Assembly: GCA_030426765.1 (NCBI GenBank)
Contig: JAUHXV010000010.1
Coordinates: 1-64,000 of the forward strand
Source: Bacteroidia bacterium
GTDB taxonomy: Bacteria; Bacteroidota; Bacteroidia; Chitinophagales; Saprospiraceae
Direction: 5' to 3'
DNA length: 64,000 nt
Position numbers and translations under genes: made by a program. This document shows, one piece after another, positions 34,417-42,687 of this stretch (position 1 is the stretch's first letter; the number at the start of each line of letters is the position of its first letter). The notes under the pieces were generated by a model. That model did no database searches, was not told where the DNA came from, and saw only the letters and a list, made by a program, of their open reading frames with translations.

Positions 34417-35151
34417 ATGAGATTGTGGACTGACAGCCTGGTAAAATATTACGGACGAGGCAAAGTCGTCGATGAAGTCTCTCTGGAAGTGACGCAGGGA
34501 GAAATTGTAGGTTTACTGGGACCAAATGGCGCCGGAAAAACTACTTCCTTTTATATCACGGTTGGTTTTATTAAGCCTACCGAAGGCCATGTATATCTCG
34601 ATGATCAGGAGATCACGCAATTGCCGATGTATAAACGAGCCCGACTGGGTGTCGGTTACCTTCCGCAAGAACCCTCTGTATTTCGCAAGTTGTCTGTTGC
34701 GAATAATATCAAAGCTGTGCTCGAATTGACTTCGCTGAGCAGAGCTGAGCAAAGAGACAAGTTGGAATCTCTCATTTCGGAGTTCCGGCTTGAAAAGGTT
34801 AGAAACAACGTGGGGGACAGCCTCTCCGGTGGAGAGCGACGAAGGACCGAGATTGCACGTGCGCTGGCTACGGATCCGAAATTCATCCTGCTCGACGAAC
34901 CATTTGCCGGTATTGACCCGATCGCGGTGGAAGACATACAATCCATTGTGGCGGAACTGAAAAACAGAAACATCGGCATTCTGATCACGGACCATAACGT
35001 GCGCGAAACATTGTCCATTACTGACAGAGCCTATCTCATGTTTGAAGGCAAGATCCTAAAAGCCGGAACTGCCGAAGACCTGGCCGGTGATCCGTTGGTG
35101 CGCAAAGTTTACCTCGGGCAGCAGTTTGAGTTAAAAAAGAAAGTATTCTGA
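34417..35151 (+). CDS. lptB: lipopolysaccharide export ABC transporter ATPase
   Basis: A 244-residue ATPase of the LptB2FG complex that pulls LPS from the inner membrane toward the outer membrane. Walker A is GPNGAGKT, the Q-loop region [12 protein letters not shown], the signature [15 protein letters not shown], Walker [14 protein letters not shown], and the switch histidine ITDHNVRET. The [14 protein letters not shown] segment is specific to LptB rather than branched amino-acid transporters. It overlaps the next small lipoprotein gene by one base (TGATG), so it heads a three-gene operon. Other lpt genes lie outside the window. Confidence 0.95.
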   Translation: MRLWTDSLVKYYGRGKVVDEVSLEVTQGEIVGLLGPNGAGKTTSFYITVGFIKPTEGHVYLDDQEITQLPMYKRARLGVGYLPQEPSVFRKLSVANNIKAVLELTSLSRAEQRDKLESLISEFRLEKVRNNVGDSLSGGERRRTEIARALATDPKFILLDEPFAGIDPIAVEDIQSIVAELKNRNIGILITDHNVRETLSITDRAYLMFEGKILKAGTAEDLAGDPLVRKVYLGQQFELKKKVF

Positions 35152-35390
35152 TGACCCGCCTTGTTGTTTTTCTATGTCTCGCTCTTTTTCTGGGTGCCTG
35201 TACCTCGCGGCGTGTGACACCCAATCGGGACAGTCGCAGGGCGATTGACACCATCTACAAAGAACAGGTCATGTTGGTTCAGCCCAGGATAGATTCTCTC
35301 TGTAGCCATGTATACGATTCAGTGTATGCTGTGGCTGTTGACTCTATCCTCGACGAACGCCAGGAAGAAATGAATGTCCTGCTGAAATGA
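35151..35390 (+). CDS. small lipoprotein translationally coupled to lptB
   Basis: A 79-residue protein with a lipobox: [19 protein letters not shown]. After Cys17 the mature part is a short, charged helical stretch (RRAIDTIYKEQVMLVQPRIDS). No family is recognised. Its start overlaps the lptB stop by one base and its stop overlaps the next gene by four, so it is tightly coupled to both. An envelope role alongside LPS export is suggested by position only. Confidence 0.7.
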   Translation: MTRLVVFLCLALFLGACTSRRVTPNRDSRRAIDTIYKEQVMLVQPRIDSLCSHVYDSVYAVAVDSILDERQEEMNVLLK

Positions 35391-35713
35391 AAAATCTGAT
35401 CACCCATATTGTATTAGGCCTGCTCGGGATCTCGATGATCGCCTGTGCTCCGGAAGTGGCGCAGGAAGATCTGATCCGGGATGCCGTGGATATCAAACTG
35501 GGTCAATACCGTTCCAATCAAATCAAGCAATGCAGAGAAAATGCGCTGCGCGATGCAGAAGATTATGTAGATTCTCTTTTGGTTGCTATCTCTCTCGAGC
35601 GAAAGCTGGATACGATCCCGAAACCAGTTAAACCGGTGAGACCGGAGATGCCGGTGTTTAAAGTAAAAGCGGATAGTGTGGTCGTGGACAAATTATATAA
35701 GGAGGAAGAATAG
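35387..35713 (+). CDS. small lipoprotein, third gene of the lptB operon
   Basis: A 108-residue lipoprotein (MKNLITHIVLGLLGISMIACAPE, lipid Cys near 20). The mature region is helical and charged, with four further residues of note: a single internal Cys in IKQCRENALRD and a Pro/Val/Lys segment (IPKPVKPVRPEMPVFKV) near the end. It resembles the preceding lipoprotein in general design but not clearly in sequence. No known family. The ATGA overlap with the upstream gene argues that both are real. Confidence 0.7.
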   Translation: MKNLITHIVLGLLGISMIACAPEVAQEDLIRDAVDIKLGQYRSNQIKQCRENALRDAEDYVDSLLVAISLERKLDTIPKPVKPVRPEMPVFKVKADSVVVDKLYKEEE

Positions 35714-35766
35714 GTTTAGTCCGATACCTTTCAGAAAATTGTCATTCTACGATCTCGTGCCACTTT

Positions 35767-36483
35767 TTATTTGTCTTTTTTTTCATCCTTATTTTCATTT
35801 TCATAATATTCATACGTAAGCACGCGCTGAATGTATTTATGAAATTGCTTGTTGATTTTCTCGACGCGCCAGGAGGCAAATTTTCTTCCGGAAAGACCGA
35901 GAAACAATGTGTTGAGTCCACCTCGTGAAAAGTCATTTGGAAAAGGCGGATGTATTTTTCGGAGAGATCGGTCATAGACCACCAGGGCATCAATTTTACT
36001 GTCTGTGGTGTGTTCAAAAAAAAGATAGAAGATCGGTTTCTCACTCAGGTCAGCTACAGAGATTCGTTCTCCCTCCAAATTATAGTACGAGGCAGTATTG
36101 AGGTCTTTGCCATCATAGTCAAAGTAGTAGCCTACAGCGCAGAAATCGAAGTCATTTTGAAAAGCTTCAACATAATCTGAAAAGAGCGTATCACGTTCTT
36201 CTATGGCCTGCTGCAACTGTTTTTCGAGCTTTTTCTTCGTATTTGGGTTGGTCGACCGTCTTGCCATAGCTTGCAGTGTGTCGATTTTTGGCTTATTGGT
36301 GGGTATGCGCAGCAGGAGGGTTCCTTCACGAAGGGCTTTGATACAAGCATCGGGATCATCTGCCTGGCTGTGGAGTGGGGCAGAAGCCAGCATCAGCAGG
36401 CAGACCAGGGGCATCACAGCCAGTAGTCCGCATTTTACTTGCGCATATCTAAAAAAGGAGGGACAATACGTGAATTCGAGCAT
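35767..36483 (-). CDS. secreted protein of unknown function
   Basis: A 238-residue protein with a hydrophobic N-terminal segment (CGLLAVMPLVCLLMLASAPLHSQ, about 18-40) acting as a signal sequence; the ~17 residues before it are unusually long for an n-region. A helical segment (TNPNTKKKLEKQLQQAIEERD) is followed by an alpha/beta domain and a Lys/Glu-rich end. No motifs recognised. It is divergent from the MoxR gene with about 38 bases between starts, so the promoters must overlap. Confidence 0.65.
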   Translation of the reverse strand: MLEFTYCPSFFRYAQVKCGLLAVMPLVCLLMLASAPLHSQADDPDACIKALREGTLLLRIPTNKPKIDTLQAMARRSTNPNTKKKLEKQLQQAIEERDTLFSDYVEAFQNDFDFCAVGYYFDYDGKDLNTASYYNLEGERISVADLSEKPIFYLFFEHTTDSKIDALVVYDRSLRKIHPPFPNDFSRGGLNTLFLGLSGRKFASWRVEKINKQFHKYIQRVLTYEYYENENKDEKKDK

Positions 36484-36521
36484 AGAATTTTATTTTCGCA
36501 ACGCGATAAAAATACAAAGAC

Positions 36522-37523
36522 ATGATGCAAGAAAGGGTAGATATTGAGGCACTAAGTCAGGAGATATACAATGAAAGCGCCTTTGTAGACCAGATTATTG
36601 ACGCCAGCAGCCGTGTGATCGTTGGACAAAACTATATGGTCAGCCGCCTGCTGCTCGGGCTTCTGGCAGATGGACATGTGCTGCTGGAAGGGCTTCCGGG
36701 GCTGGCTAAGACCCTTGCGATCAAGACCTTATCCTCCTGCGTGGATGGTAGTTTCAGCCGTATACAGTTTACCCCGGACCTTCTCCCCGCCGATATCATC
36801 GGGACGATGATCTATAATCCGGCGAGCAGCCAGTTTAGTGTCAAGCAGGGTCCGATCTTCGCGCAGTTTATCCTCGCAGACGAGATCAATCGCGCCCCGG
36901 CAAAAGTCCAGAGTGCCCTCCTCGAAGCCATGCAAGAAAGACAGGTCACCATCGGCGGTGAAACCTACAAACTTCAGGAGCCATTTCTCGTGCTGGCCAC
37001 CCAGAATCCGATCGAGCAGGAAGGGACGTACAACCTCCCCGAAGCCCAGGTGGATCGCTTTATGTTTAAAGTAAAAATCGGCTACCCGGATCGAAATGAA
37101 GAGCGATTGATCATGCAGCGCAATCTATCCGGAGAAACGAAACTCAATCTGAAACCGGTCGTGCACCCAAATGATATCCTCAAAGCAAGAAAGATCGTGC
37201 GTCGCGTCTATGTCGATGAAAAGATAGAAAATTACATTCTGGATATTGTCTTCGCTACCCGTGATCCAAAAGAATCCGGTCTCCCTGATTTACAGCCTTT
37301 GATTTCCTACGGCGCATCACCACGAGCCAGTATCAATCTTTTGATCGCATCAAAAGCTATGGCCTTTATGAAGCGAAGAGCGTATGTGATTCCGGAAGAT
37401 GTGCGACAAGTGTGCCCGGATATTCTCCGTCATCGCATCGGACTGAGTTATGAAGCAGAAGCAGAAAATATCACTCAGGAAGATATCATAACGACAATCC
37501 TGAACAGCATTGAAGTGCCCTAG
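36522..37523 (+). CDS. MoxR-family AAA ATPase of the Bat locus
   Basis: A 333-residue AAA+ ATPase. It has Walker A in LEGLPGLAKTLAIK (about residue 53), Walker B in FILADEINRAPAKVQSALLEAM (about 115), sensor 1 in VLATQNPIEQEGTYNLPEAQ, and an arginine finger region after DRFMFKV. MoxR proteins act as chaperones that assemble or activate VWA-domain complexes. It heads the first Bat block, followed by an unknown secreted protein, DUF58, a BatD-like protein and BatA. Start at the first of two adjacent ATGs. Confidence 0.95.
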   Translation: MMQERVDIEALSQEIYNESAFVDQIIDASSRVIVGQNYMVSRLLLGLLADGHVLLEGLPGLAKTLAIKTLSSCVDGSFSRIQFTPDLLPADIIGTMIYNPASSQFSVKQGPIFAQFILADEINRAPAKVQSALLEAMQERQVTIGGETYKLQEPFLVLATQNPIEQEGTYNLPEAQVDRFMFKVKIGYPDRNEERLIMQRNLSGETKLNLKPVVHPNDILKARKIVRRVYVDEKIENYILDIVFATRDPKESGLPDLQPLISYGASPRASINLLIASKAMAFMKRRAYVIPEDVRQVCPDILRHRIGLSYEAEAENITQEDIITTILNSIEVP

Positions 37524-37536
37524 TCACAACAAGCCG

Positions 37537-38787
37537 ATGAACAAAAGAATCGTATTCATATACCTGTTTTCCTGCCTGTCGCTTTTGTGTCGTGCACAGG
37601 ATACTCACGATGCATGGCTGACTGACCGACTGACCGCCGTAACATGGCAAAAGTCTTATACAGGTATGTTGGCCGAATATCATCCGGTAAAATTTGAACT
37701 GGCATCCGACGGCCAGGACATCGCCGGATACCTGATACACACCGGTGATCAAAAGAAACATCGCATCTCCGGTGATTGGAGTGACAATGGATTGTTTCAG
37801 TTGCAGGAACGAGACGAATACGACAGACTGACCGGATATCTCACCGGGATCATTAAAGACGATCACCTGGCATTGAAGTGGATGTCGGTATCACAGGATC
37901 GCGTGTTTGATATAAAAGCGTCTACCGAAAAAATTGTTTCCATCAGGCGAACCGCTCCAATCGCAGAGTGGATCACAACGACCTCAGATCCTGCTTTTGT
38001 TTTTTCTGTTCAGAAAACAGAGCTTGGAAAAGTGTTCGGCCTTGCGATCGATGGCAATCGCTTTGTGCGATTTGAAGGCTCCTGCCTCGATGGCACTTGT
38101 TCGATCTGGAAAGCTTCATTTATCGATCCTGACGGAGAGTTGGTCAATCTGCAGATGACACAGAAATCACCCTCCAGTTACAAAGCAACGATTAATAATA
38201 TCTCCGGGACGGCTACCGTGCGATACAGTTCGCCGCTCGTCATTCAGCATGAAGACAACTCAAATGGGTTTATTGATTTTACGTATCCGGAGATAAAGGG
38301 AGACACATACAGCCAATGGATTGATTCGTTTCAGGTGGCTGACCGGACAAAACTCATGGCCACGCATGACGAGGAGGTGTCACCCCGATTGTCCTACCGA
38401 TCTTCCGGATGGGTGGAGATCGTGGATGAGACAGACGATTATATCAGTGGGCTGGTTACGTTTATCAATCCGGACGGCGGCTCCAGGGAGTCGTTTGTCC
38501 TGATGAAAAAAGAGGGCGAGCTGCTTATGCCCGAACTGCTCTTTAATGAGCACGTGGATTTTAATACAGTTTCCGATCTGGCGCTGGCGACCTCAATCCC
38601 CGAGGGAGATGATATTTTTTACGACTGGTGCTCACGTGTAGGGTACACCTGTATGGTGCCTACCGTTAATGGATTGCTGGTGACGACAGAATTCAATGCC
38701 GTTTATGGCGATGATTTGCGCTGCCTTTCGATTGCCGAAAGCAAGAAAATTGTGAGAAAAAAATATTGGAAGTATTTCGGATGGTAA
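37537..38787 (+). CDS. secreted protein of unknown function inside the Bat block
   Basis: A 416-residue exported protein with a clean signal peptide (MNKRIVFIYLFSCLSLLCRAQ). The mature part is beta-rich with no recognised domain; cysteines occur in a GSCLDGTCSIW segment and in DWCSRVGYTCMVP. The ATG at 37537 is used because an in-frame TTG at 37510 would overlap moxR and spoil the signal peptide. It lies 13 bases after moxR and 27 before the DUF58 gene, all on one strand, so it is likely part of the same operon. It is not one of the standard bat genes. Confidence 0.75.
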   Translation: MNKRIVFIYLFSCLSLLCRAQDTHDAWLTDRLTAVTWQKSYTGMLAEYHPVKFELASDGQDIAGYLIHTGDQKKHRISGDWSDNGLFQLQERDEYDRLTGYLTGIIKDDHLALKWMSVSQDRVFDIKASTEKIVSIRRTAPIAEWITTTSDPAFVFSVQKTELGKVFGLAIDGNRFVRFEGSCLDGTCSIWKASFIDPDGELVNLQMTQKSPSSYKATINNISGTATVRYSSPLVIQHEDNSNGFIDFTYPEIKGDTYSQWIDSFQVADRTKLMATHDEEVSPRLSYRSSGWVEIVDETDDYISGLVTFINPDGGSRESFVLMKKEGELLMPELLFNEHVDFNTVSDLALATSIPEGDDIFYDWCSRVGYTCMVPTVNGLLVTTEFNAVYGDDLRCLSIAESKKIVRKKYWKYFGW

Positions 38788-38814
38788 CCGCACCATTTGA
38801 TTTTGATTTAGGTT

Positions 38815-39687
38815 ATGGATACAACTGCACTTATCAAGCGCGTACGGAAAGTAGAGATCAAGACCCGCAGTCTGAGCAGCCATATTTTTTCAGGTGAATA
38901 TCATTCAGCGTTTAAGGGCAGAGGTATGTCCTTTAGCGAAGTCAGGTCATATCAGTACGGCGATGAGGTCAGAGACATTGACTGGAATGTGACGGCTCGC
39001 ACCGGTGAGCCGCATATCAAAGTATTTGAAGAGGAAAGGGAACTGACGATTATGTTGCTCGTGGACATCAGTCCTTCCGTGTATTTTGGGACGCGCGAAG
39101 TCTGGAAGCATGAGTGGATGGCAGAGGTCTCTGCTGTACTCGGATTTTCTGCTTTGCAAAATAATGATAAGGTGGGTTTGATTTTATTTTCCGATCAGAT
39201 CGAAATGTATATCCCACCGAAAAAAGGTCGCCAGCACCTGCTGCGGATTATTCGTGAATTATTATTCTTTACACCGACAGGTAAAAAAACGGATGTAAAT
39301 GTGCCGTTGGAATACCTGCTGAATGTCATCAAGAAAAAATGTATTGCGTTTGTGTTCAGCGATTTTATGTCGCCTTCCTATGAACTGACTTTAAAACTCG
39401 CAGCGAAGCGTCACGATATCATCGGCATGCATGTGTATGATCCGGTTGAATCCGATTTTCCATCAGTCGGCCTGGTGCGTCTTAAAGATCCGGAAACCGG
39501 AAAAACCATTCTGGCAGATGCTTCTGATCAGCTAGTGCGTCGATCATTTGAAGACCATTATACACAGCGCTTAACCGAATTCAGAGAGTTGTTTAAACGG
39601 GCCAAGAGCGATACCATGTCTTTCGCCGTTGACCAGTCGTATATCCAGGAACTGCATAAATTTTTCAAAAGGAGGGCATCAGCATGA
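38815..39687 (+). CDS. DUF58 domain protein of the Bat locus
   Basis: A 290-residue protein with the DUF58 core: YQYGDEVRDIDWNVTARTGEPHIK (about 45-65), followed by a VWA-like domain with LLVDISPSVYFG (DxSxS metal site). No transmembrane helices are seen. DUF58 proteins accompany MoxR ATPases and VWA proteins in nearly all Bacteroidetes Bat operons; they are thought to form part of a MoxR-regulated complex at the membrane. The stop overlaps the next gene by four bases (ATGA). Confidence 0.92.
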   Translation: MDTTALIKRVRKVEIKTRSLSSHIFSGEYHSAFKGRGMSFSEVRSYQYGDEVRDIDWNVTARTGEPHIKVFEEERELTIMLLVDISPSVYFGTREVWKHEWMAEVSAVLGFSALQNNDKVGLILFSDQIEMYIPPKKGRQHLLRIIRELLFFTPTGKKTDVNVPLEYLLNVIKKKCIAFVFSDFMSPSYELTLKLAAKRHDIIGMHVYDPVESDFPSVGLVRLKDPETGKTILADASDQLVRRSFEDHYTQRLTEFRELFKRAKSDTMSFAVDQSYIQELHKFFKRRASA

Positions 39688-40622
39688 GAAAAATCCTGAT
39701 GGTTTTGACATCGGTACTTCCTTTTATCGGTTTCGGACAGGCTACACTTTCTGTTGATCGGTCTGAGATGGTCATTGGCGATCAGTTTACGGCGATGATC
39801 ACAGCCAACCTTTCGAATGGCAGGGAGCTTATCAATGCAGATGAAGTTTGGCCGGACTCTCTCGAATCGATTGAGGTTGTCTCAGGTCCTGAGTGGAATC
39901 GCACAAATCCGGCAGCTGCAGTGGCGAGTTGGAAAGTGTCGGTGTTTGATACAGGCTGGATCCGAATTCCTTCTTTATTGCTGGTCGTTAAGAGCGGTGA
40001 TCGCCTTGATACAGTTTATACCAACGACATTCCTCTCAAAGTGCACCCGGTGCTTCCGGACTCCCTCGGGCTGAGAGACATCAAAGGGATCTATAGAGAA
40101 CCCTTCAATCCGGGGTACTATAAAAAATATATTCCTCACGTACTTGGTGTGCTGTTGCTGCTCGCGGCGCTTTGGTACTGGAATAAACACCGTAAATCAG
40201 CTGAGACGGCCGTTGAAGAAGCGCCCCCTCCACCGCTACCGGAAGTGTGGGCATTTGAAGCACTGAATCAATTAGAACAAAAGAAACTGTGGCAGGATGG
40301 TGAGGTGAAAGCGCACTATACGGAGCTAACAGGTATTCTGCGGGAATACCTCGAACGGCGCTATGGTATCCATGCGATGGAGCAAACGTCAGAAGAGATT
40401 GTCCTCCAACTGGAGAAACAACAACTGGAGCGTGCACTCCTGCAGGATACCGAACAGCTGTTATCCGTTGCGGATTTGATAAAATTTGCAAAAGCGGATC
40501 CGGGTGTGGACATTCACGCTGATACGATACGACGTGTCCATGTATTTGTCGAACAAACTACGCCGGAGCCTTCGTCGGATGATGAAATGAATCAAAATGA
40601 TACCGATGCAGCTATGGAATAA
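39684..40622 (+). CDS. BatD-like membrane protein of the Bat locus
   Basis: A 312-residue protein with signal peptide (to GFGQ), a periplasmic Ig-like domain (about 20-140), one transmembrane helix (HVLGVLLLLAALWYW, about 152-168) and a cytoplasmic helical tail with PPPPLPEVWAFEALNQLEQKKLW. This layout matches the short BatD-like proteins between DUF58 and BatA genes. The cytoplasmic part resembles the tail of BatD (TELTGILREYLERRYGI). It overlaps the DUF58 gene by four bases and the BatA gene by 26. Confidence 0.82.
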   Translation: MRKILMVLTSVLPFIGFGQATLSVDRSEMVIGDQFTAMITANLSNGRELINADEVWPDSLESIEVVSGPEWNRTNPAAAVASWKVSVFDTGWIRIPSLLLVVKSGDRLDTVYTNDIPLKVHPVLPDSLGLRDIKGIYREPFNPGYYKKYIPHVLGVLLLLAALWYWNKHRKSAETAVEEAPPPPLPEVWAFEALNQLEQKKLWQDGEVKAHYTELTGILREYLERRYGIHAMEQTSEEIVLQLEKQQLERALLQDTEQLLSVADLIKFAKADPGVDIHADTIRRVHVFVEQTTPEPSSDDEMNQNDTDAAME

Positions 40623-41613
40623 TATCATACTGCAATCGCCCTGGTGGCTCTTGTTGCTCCTGGTGATTCCGCTCCTCATGTTTGTGAGGCATAGGCGCAG
40701 AAAGCGATCCGGTTTGGCCGTGATTGAGATGCCTTTTGATCAGGTAAACGTACCACCTACCTGGCGGGTCATGGTGTATGGCTGGCTCGAACCACTCTTC
40801 TGGATAGCGCTAAGTTTACTGATCATCTCCATGGCGAGGCCTCAATCCGAACATGCAGAGGAATCTGTAAAGGGGGAAGGCATTGATATTTTTCTGGTGA
40901 TGGACCTGTCGTCCTCAATGTTGGCTCGTGATTTCGAACCGGATCGTTTGTCGGTCAGCAAGCAAGTGGCAGTGGATTTTGTTTCCCACCGAACGTATGA
41001 CCGGATTGGTTTAGCTGTTTTTGCCGGGGAGAGCTATACGCAGTGTCCGTTGACCAATGATCATGAGGTGTTGAAGGAATACCTGATGGGACTGGAGTGT
41101 GGAGCCGTGGAAGATGGAACGGCCATCGGTATGGGCCTGGCTGCTGCGGTCAATAGATTGCAAAATAGCGATGCGAAAAGTAAGGTGGTCGTACTATTGA
41201 CAGATGGCGTTAACAATGCTGGCTATATCCGTCCGGCGACTGCTGCCGGCATCGCCAAAGAATTTGGCATCAAGGTCTACACGATTGGTGTGGGGAGCTA
41301 TGGGCAGGCGCTTTCTCCGGTTCGCCGAAGAGTGACTGGCGAGTATATGTTCGGCATTACCAATGTGGAGATTGATGAAGAGCTGCTTAAAGACATCGCC
41401 CGGGAGACTGGTGGAAAGTACTATCGCGCTGCATCGGCAGAAGCGCTGCAGCAAGTGTATGATGAGATCGACCAATTGGAAAAAACAGAACTCGAGATCA
41501 CCGTATATAAGCGCTACAAAGAGTTGTATTACTGGCCGCTGCTCGCAGGAATGGGCTTACTCTTGTTGCTGGTTCTTCTGAGATCTACAGTACTCAAAGC
41601 GTTGCCGTATTAA
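40597..41613 (+). CDS. batA: VWA-domain membrane protein BatA
   Basis: A 338-residue protein with two N-terminal transmembrane helices (about 13-29 and 58-78), a periplasmic/cytoplasmic VWA domain and a C-terminal helix (PLLAGMGLLLLLVLL). The metal-ion-dependent adhesion site is complete: MDLSSSML (DxSxS), the Thr in EDGTAIGMG, and LLTDGVNN. In Bacteroides fragilis the bat genes support oxygen tolerance, but the molecular role is unsettled. An in-frame ATG at 40606 is an alternative start. This is the last gene of the first Bat block; the next gene is on the other strand. Confidence 0.9.
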   Translation: MIPMQLWNNIILQSPWWLLLLLVIPLLMFVRHRRRKRSGLAVIEMPFDQVNVPPTWRVMVYGWLEPLFWIALSLLIISMARPQSEHAEESVKGEGIDIFLVMDLSSSMLARDFEPDRLSVSKQVAVDFVSHRTYDRIGLAVFAGESYTQCPLTNDHEVLKEYLMGLECGAVEDGTAIGMGLAAAVNRLQNSDAKSKVVVLLTDGVNNAGYIRPATAAGIAKEFGIKVYTIGVGSYGQALSPVRRRVTGEYMFGITNVEIDEELLKDIARETGGKYYRAASAEALQQVYDEIDQLEKTELEITVYKRYKELYYWPLLAGMGLLLLLVLLRSTVLKALPY

Positions 41614-41650
41614 TCATCGCAATACGCCTTGATATATATCCTCAGTTGTT

Positions 41651-42478
41651 TTACTGCAACACTATTTTTATAGGAAGCATAAATGAGACATTTACGGCTT
41701 TCCCATTATGCTTTCCCGGATTCCACTTTGGCATATCCCTGATCACAGCAAGCGCTTGCTCGTCGCAACCTCCACCAATTCCGCTTACGATCCTGACGTC
41801 TTCAATCGTACCCTCTTTGGTAACAATAAATTGGACCAGAATCCTGCCTGAGATTCCATTTTGCCTTGCTATGGCCGGATATTTATACCGATCATAAATG
41901 TACTTGTACATCGCTTCCTGACCACCAGGGAATACCGGCATTTGTTGTACATACGTATAGGTCTCTTCCTGCACAACTTCATTCACAATTATTTGATTGC
42001 CATTTTCAGAGCCTTCACTACTTAATGTGCCATCCGGATCACCGATTATCTCTTCGCCTGTACCTGAACCATTTGATACTGGGTTGAACACTTCTTCCTG
42101 AAGCGGTGGCGGTACTTCTTCAATGATTTCTTCATCGCGAACAATAGTAGGATGCATTGTTTTTATCTGCTCTTGCGGGGATGGAGGATTCACTTTTGGC
42201 TGAGCCGGTGGAGGTGGGGTAAAAACGTTTGGAGGCGTCTTTAAAACGTTCACAACATCGATAACAGGATCTGTTTCTACAATGGGTGTGTACCCCTGAA
42301 AGAATCGAACTATGGCAGGACCGTTTACCATTAACAGCGCAAAGAGAACGCCAAAGATCATGCCCTGCAACATATGCTTGTCGTAAAGTCTTCTCAGCTG
42401 AAAAGCTCCGTATGCCTGGTTGCGATCGAGGAAAATGATATCATCTAATGCGTAGTCTGAGTTGTGGTAAGGTTTCAT
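41651..42478 (-). CDS. TonB-family energy transducer (copy 1)
   Basis: A 275-residue protein. A cytoplasmic start with the ALDDIIFLDRNQAYGAFQLRRLYDK signature of Bacteroidetes TonB proteins precedes a single inner-membrane helix (about 37-58) and a Pro-rich periplasmic stretch (FTPPPPAQPKVNPPSPQ). The C-terminal TonB domain (about 185-275) has YPAIARQNGISGRILVQF and GGGCDEQALAVIRDMPKW. It would couple the proton motive force to TonB-dependent outer-membrane transport. It closely resembles the TonB at 45628-46452, indicating a local duplication, but lacks its own ExbBD genes. Confidence 0.93.
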   Translation of the reverse strand: MKPYHNSDYALDDIIFLDRNQAYGAFQLRRLYDKHMLQGMIFGVLFALLMVNGPAIVRFFQGYTPIVETDPVIDVVNVLKTPPNVFTPPPPAQPKVNPPSPQEQIKTMHPTIVRDEEIIEEVPPPLQEEVFNPVSNGSGTGEEIIGDPDGTLSSEGSENGNQIIVNEVVQEETYTYVQQMPVFPGGQEAMYKYIYDRYKYPAIARQNGISGRILVQFIVTKEGTIEDVRIVSGIGGGCDEQALAVIRDMPKWNPGKHNGKAVNVSFMLPIKIVLQ

Positions 42479-42616
42479 GGCTATTGCGTTTATTGGTTAC
42501 TATTATGATGCGCAAACAGCAATGAATGCATATGGGTAATAAGCATAGTTGGTGCGAGAGACTACCTCCTGTACTCTTCAAGTCATGCGGCACATAAAAT
42601 ATGTGTACGGGAAAAC

Positions 42617-42638
42617 ACCTTTGTTGGGTGACAAAGGT
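42617..42638. other. 8-bp stem-loop upstream of TonB copy 1
   Basis: ACCTTTGT, a 6-base loop (TGGGTG), then ACAAAGGT. It lies between the terminator of the TPR gene and the TonB start, in the region expected to hold the TonB promoter. It may be an operator or leader hairpin. Confidence 0.45.
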
Positions 42639-42655
42639 TGGGCTTGCAAACCAAT

Positions 42656-42681
42656 AAAAAAGAGGCCGTTAAGCCCCTTTT
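42656..42681 (-). terminator. Rho-independent terminator after the ExbBD-TonB-PstS-TPR block
   Basis: On the minus strand AAAAGGGGC and GCCTCTTTT (9 pairs, one G-T) flank a 6-base loop, followed by further T residues. The stem begins 7 bases past the TPR gene stop. Confidence 0.82.
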
Positions 42682-42687
42682 ATTGTT

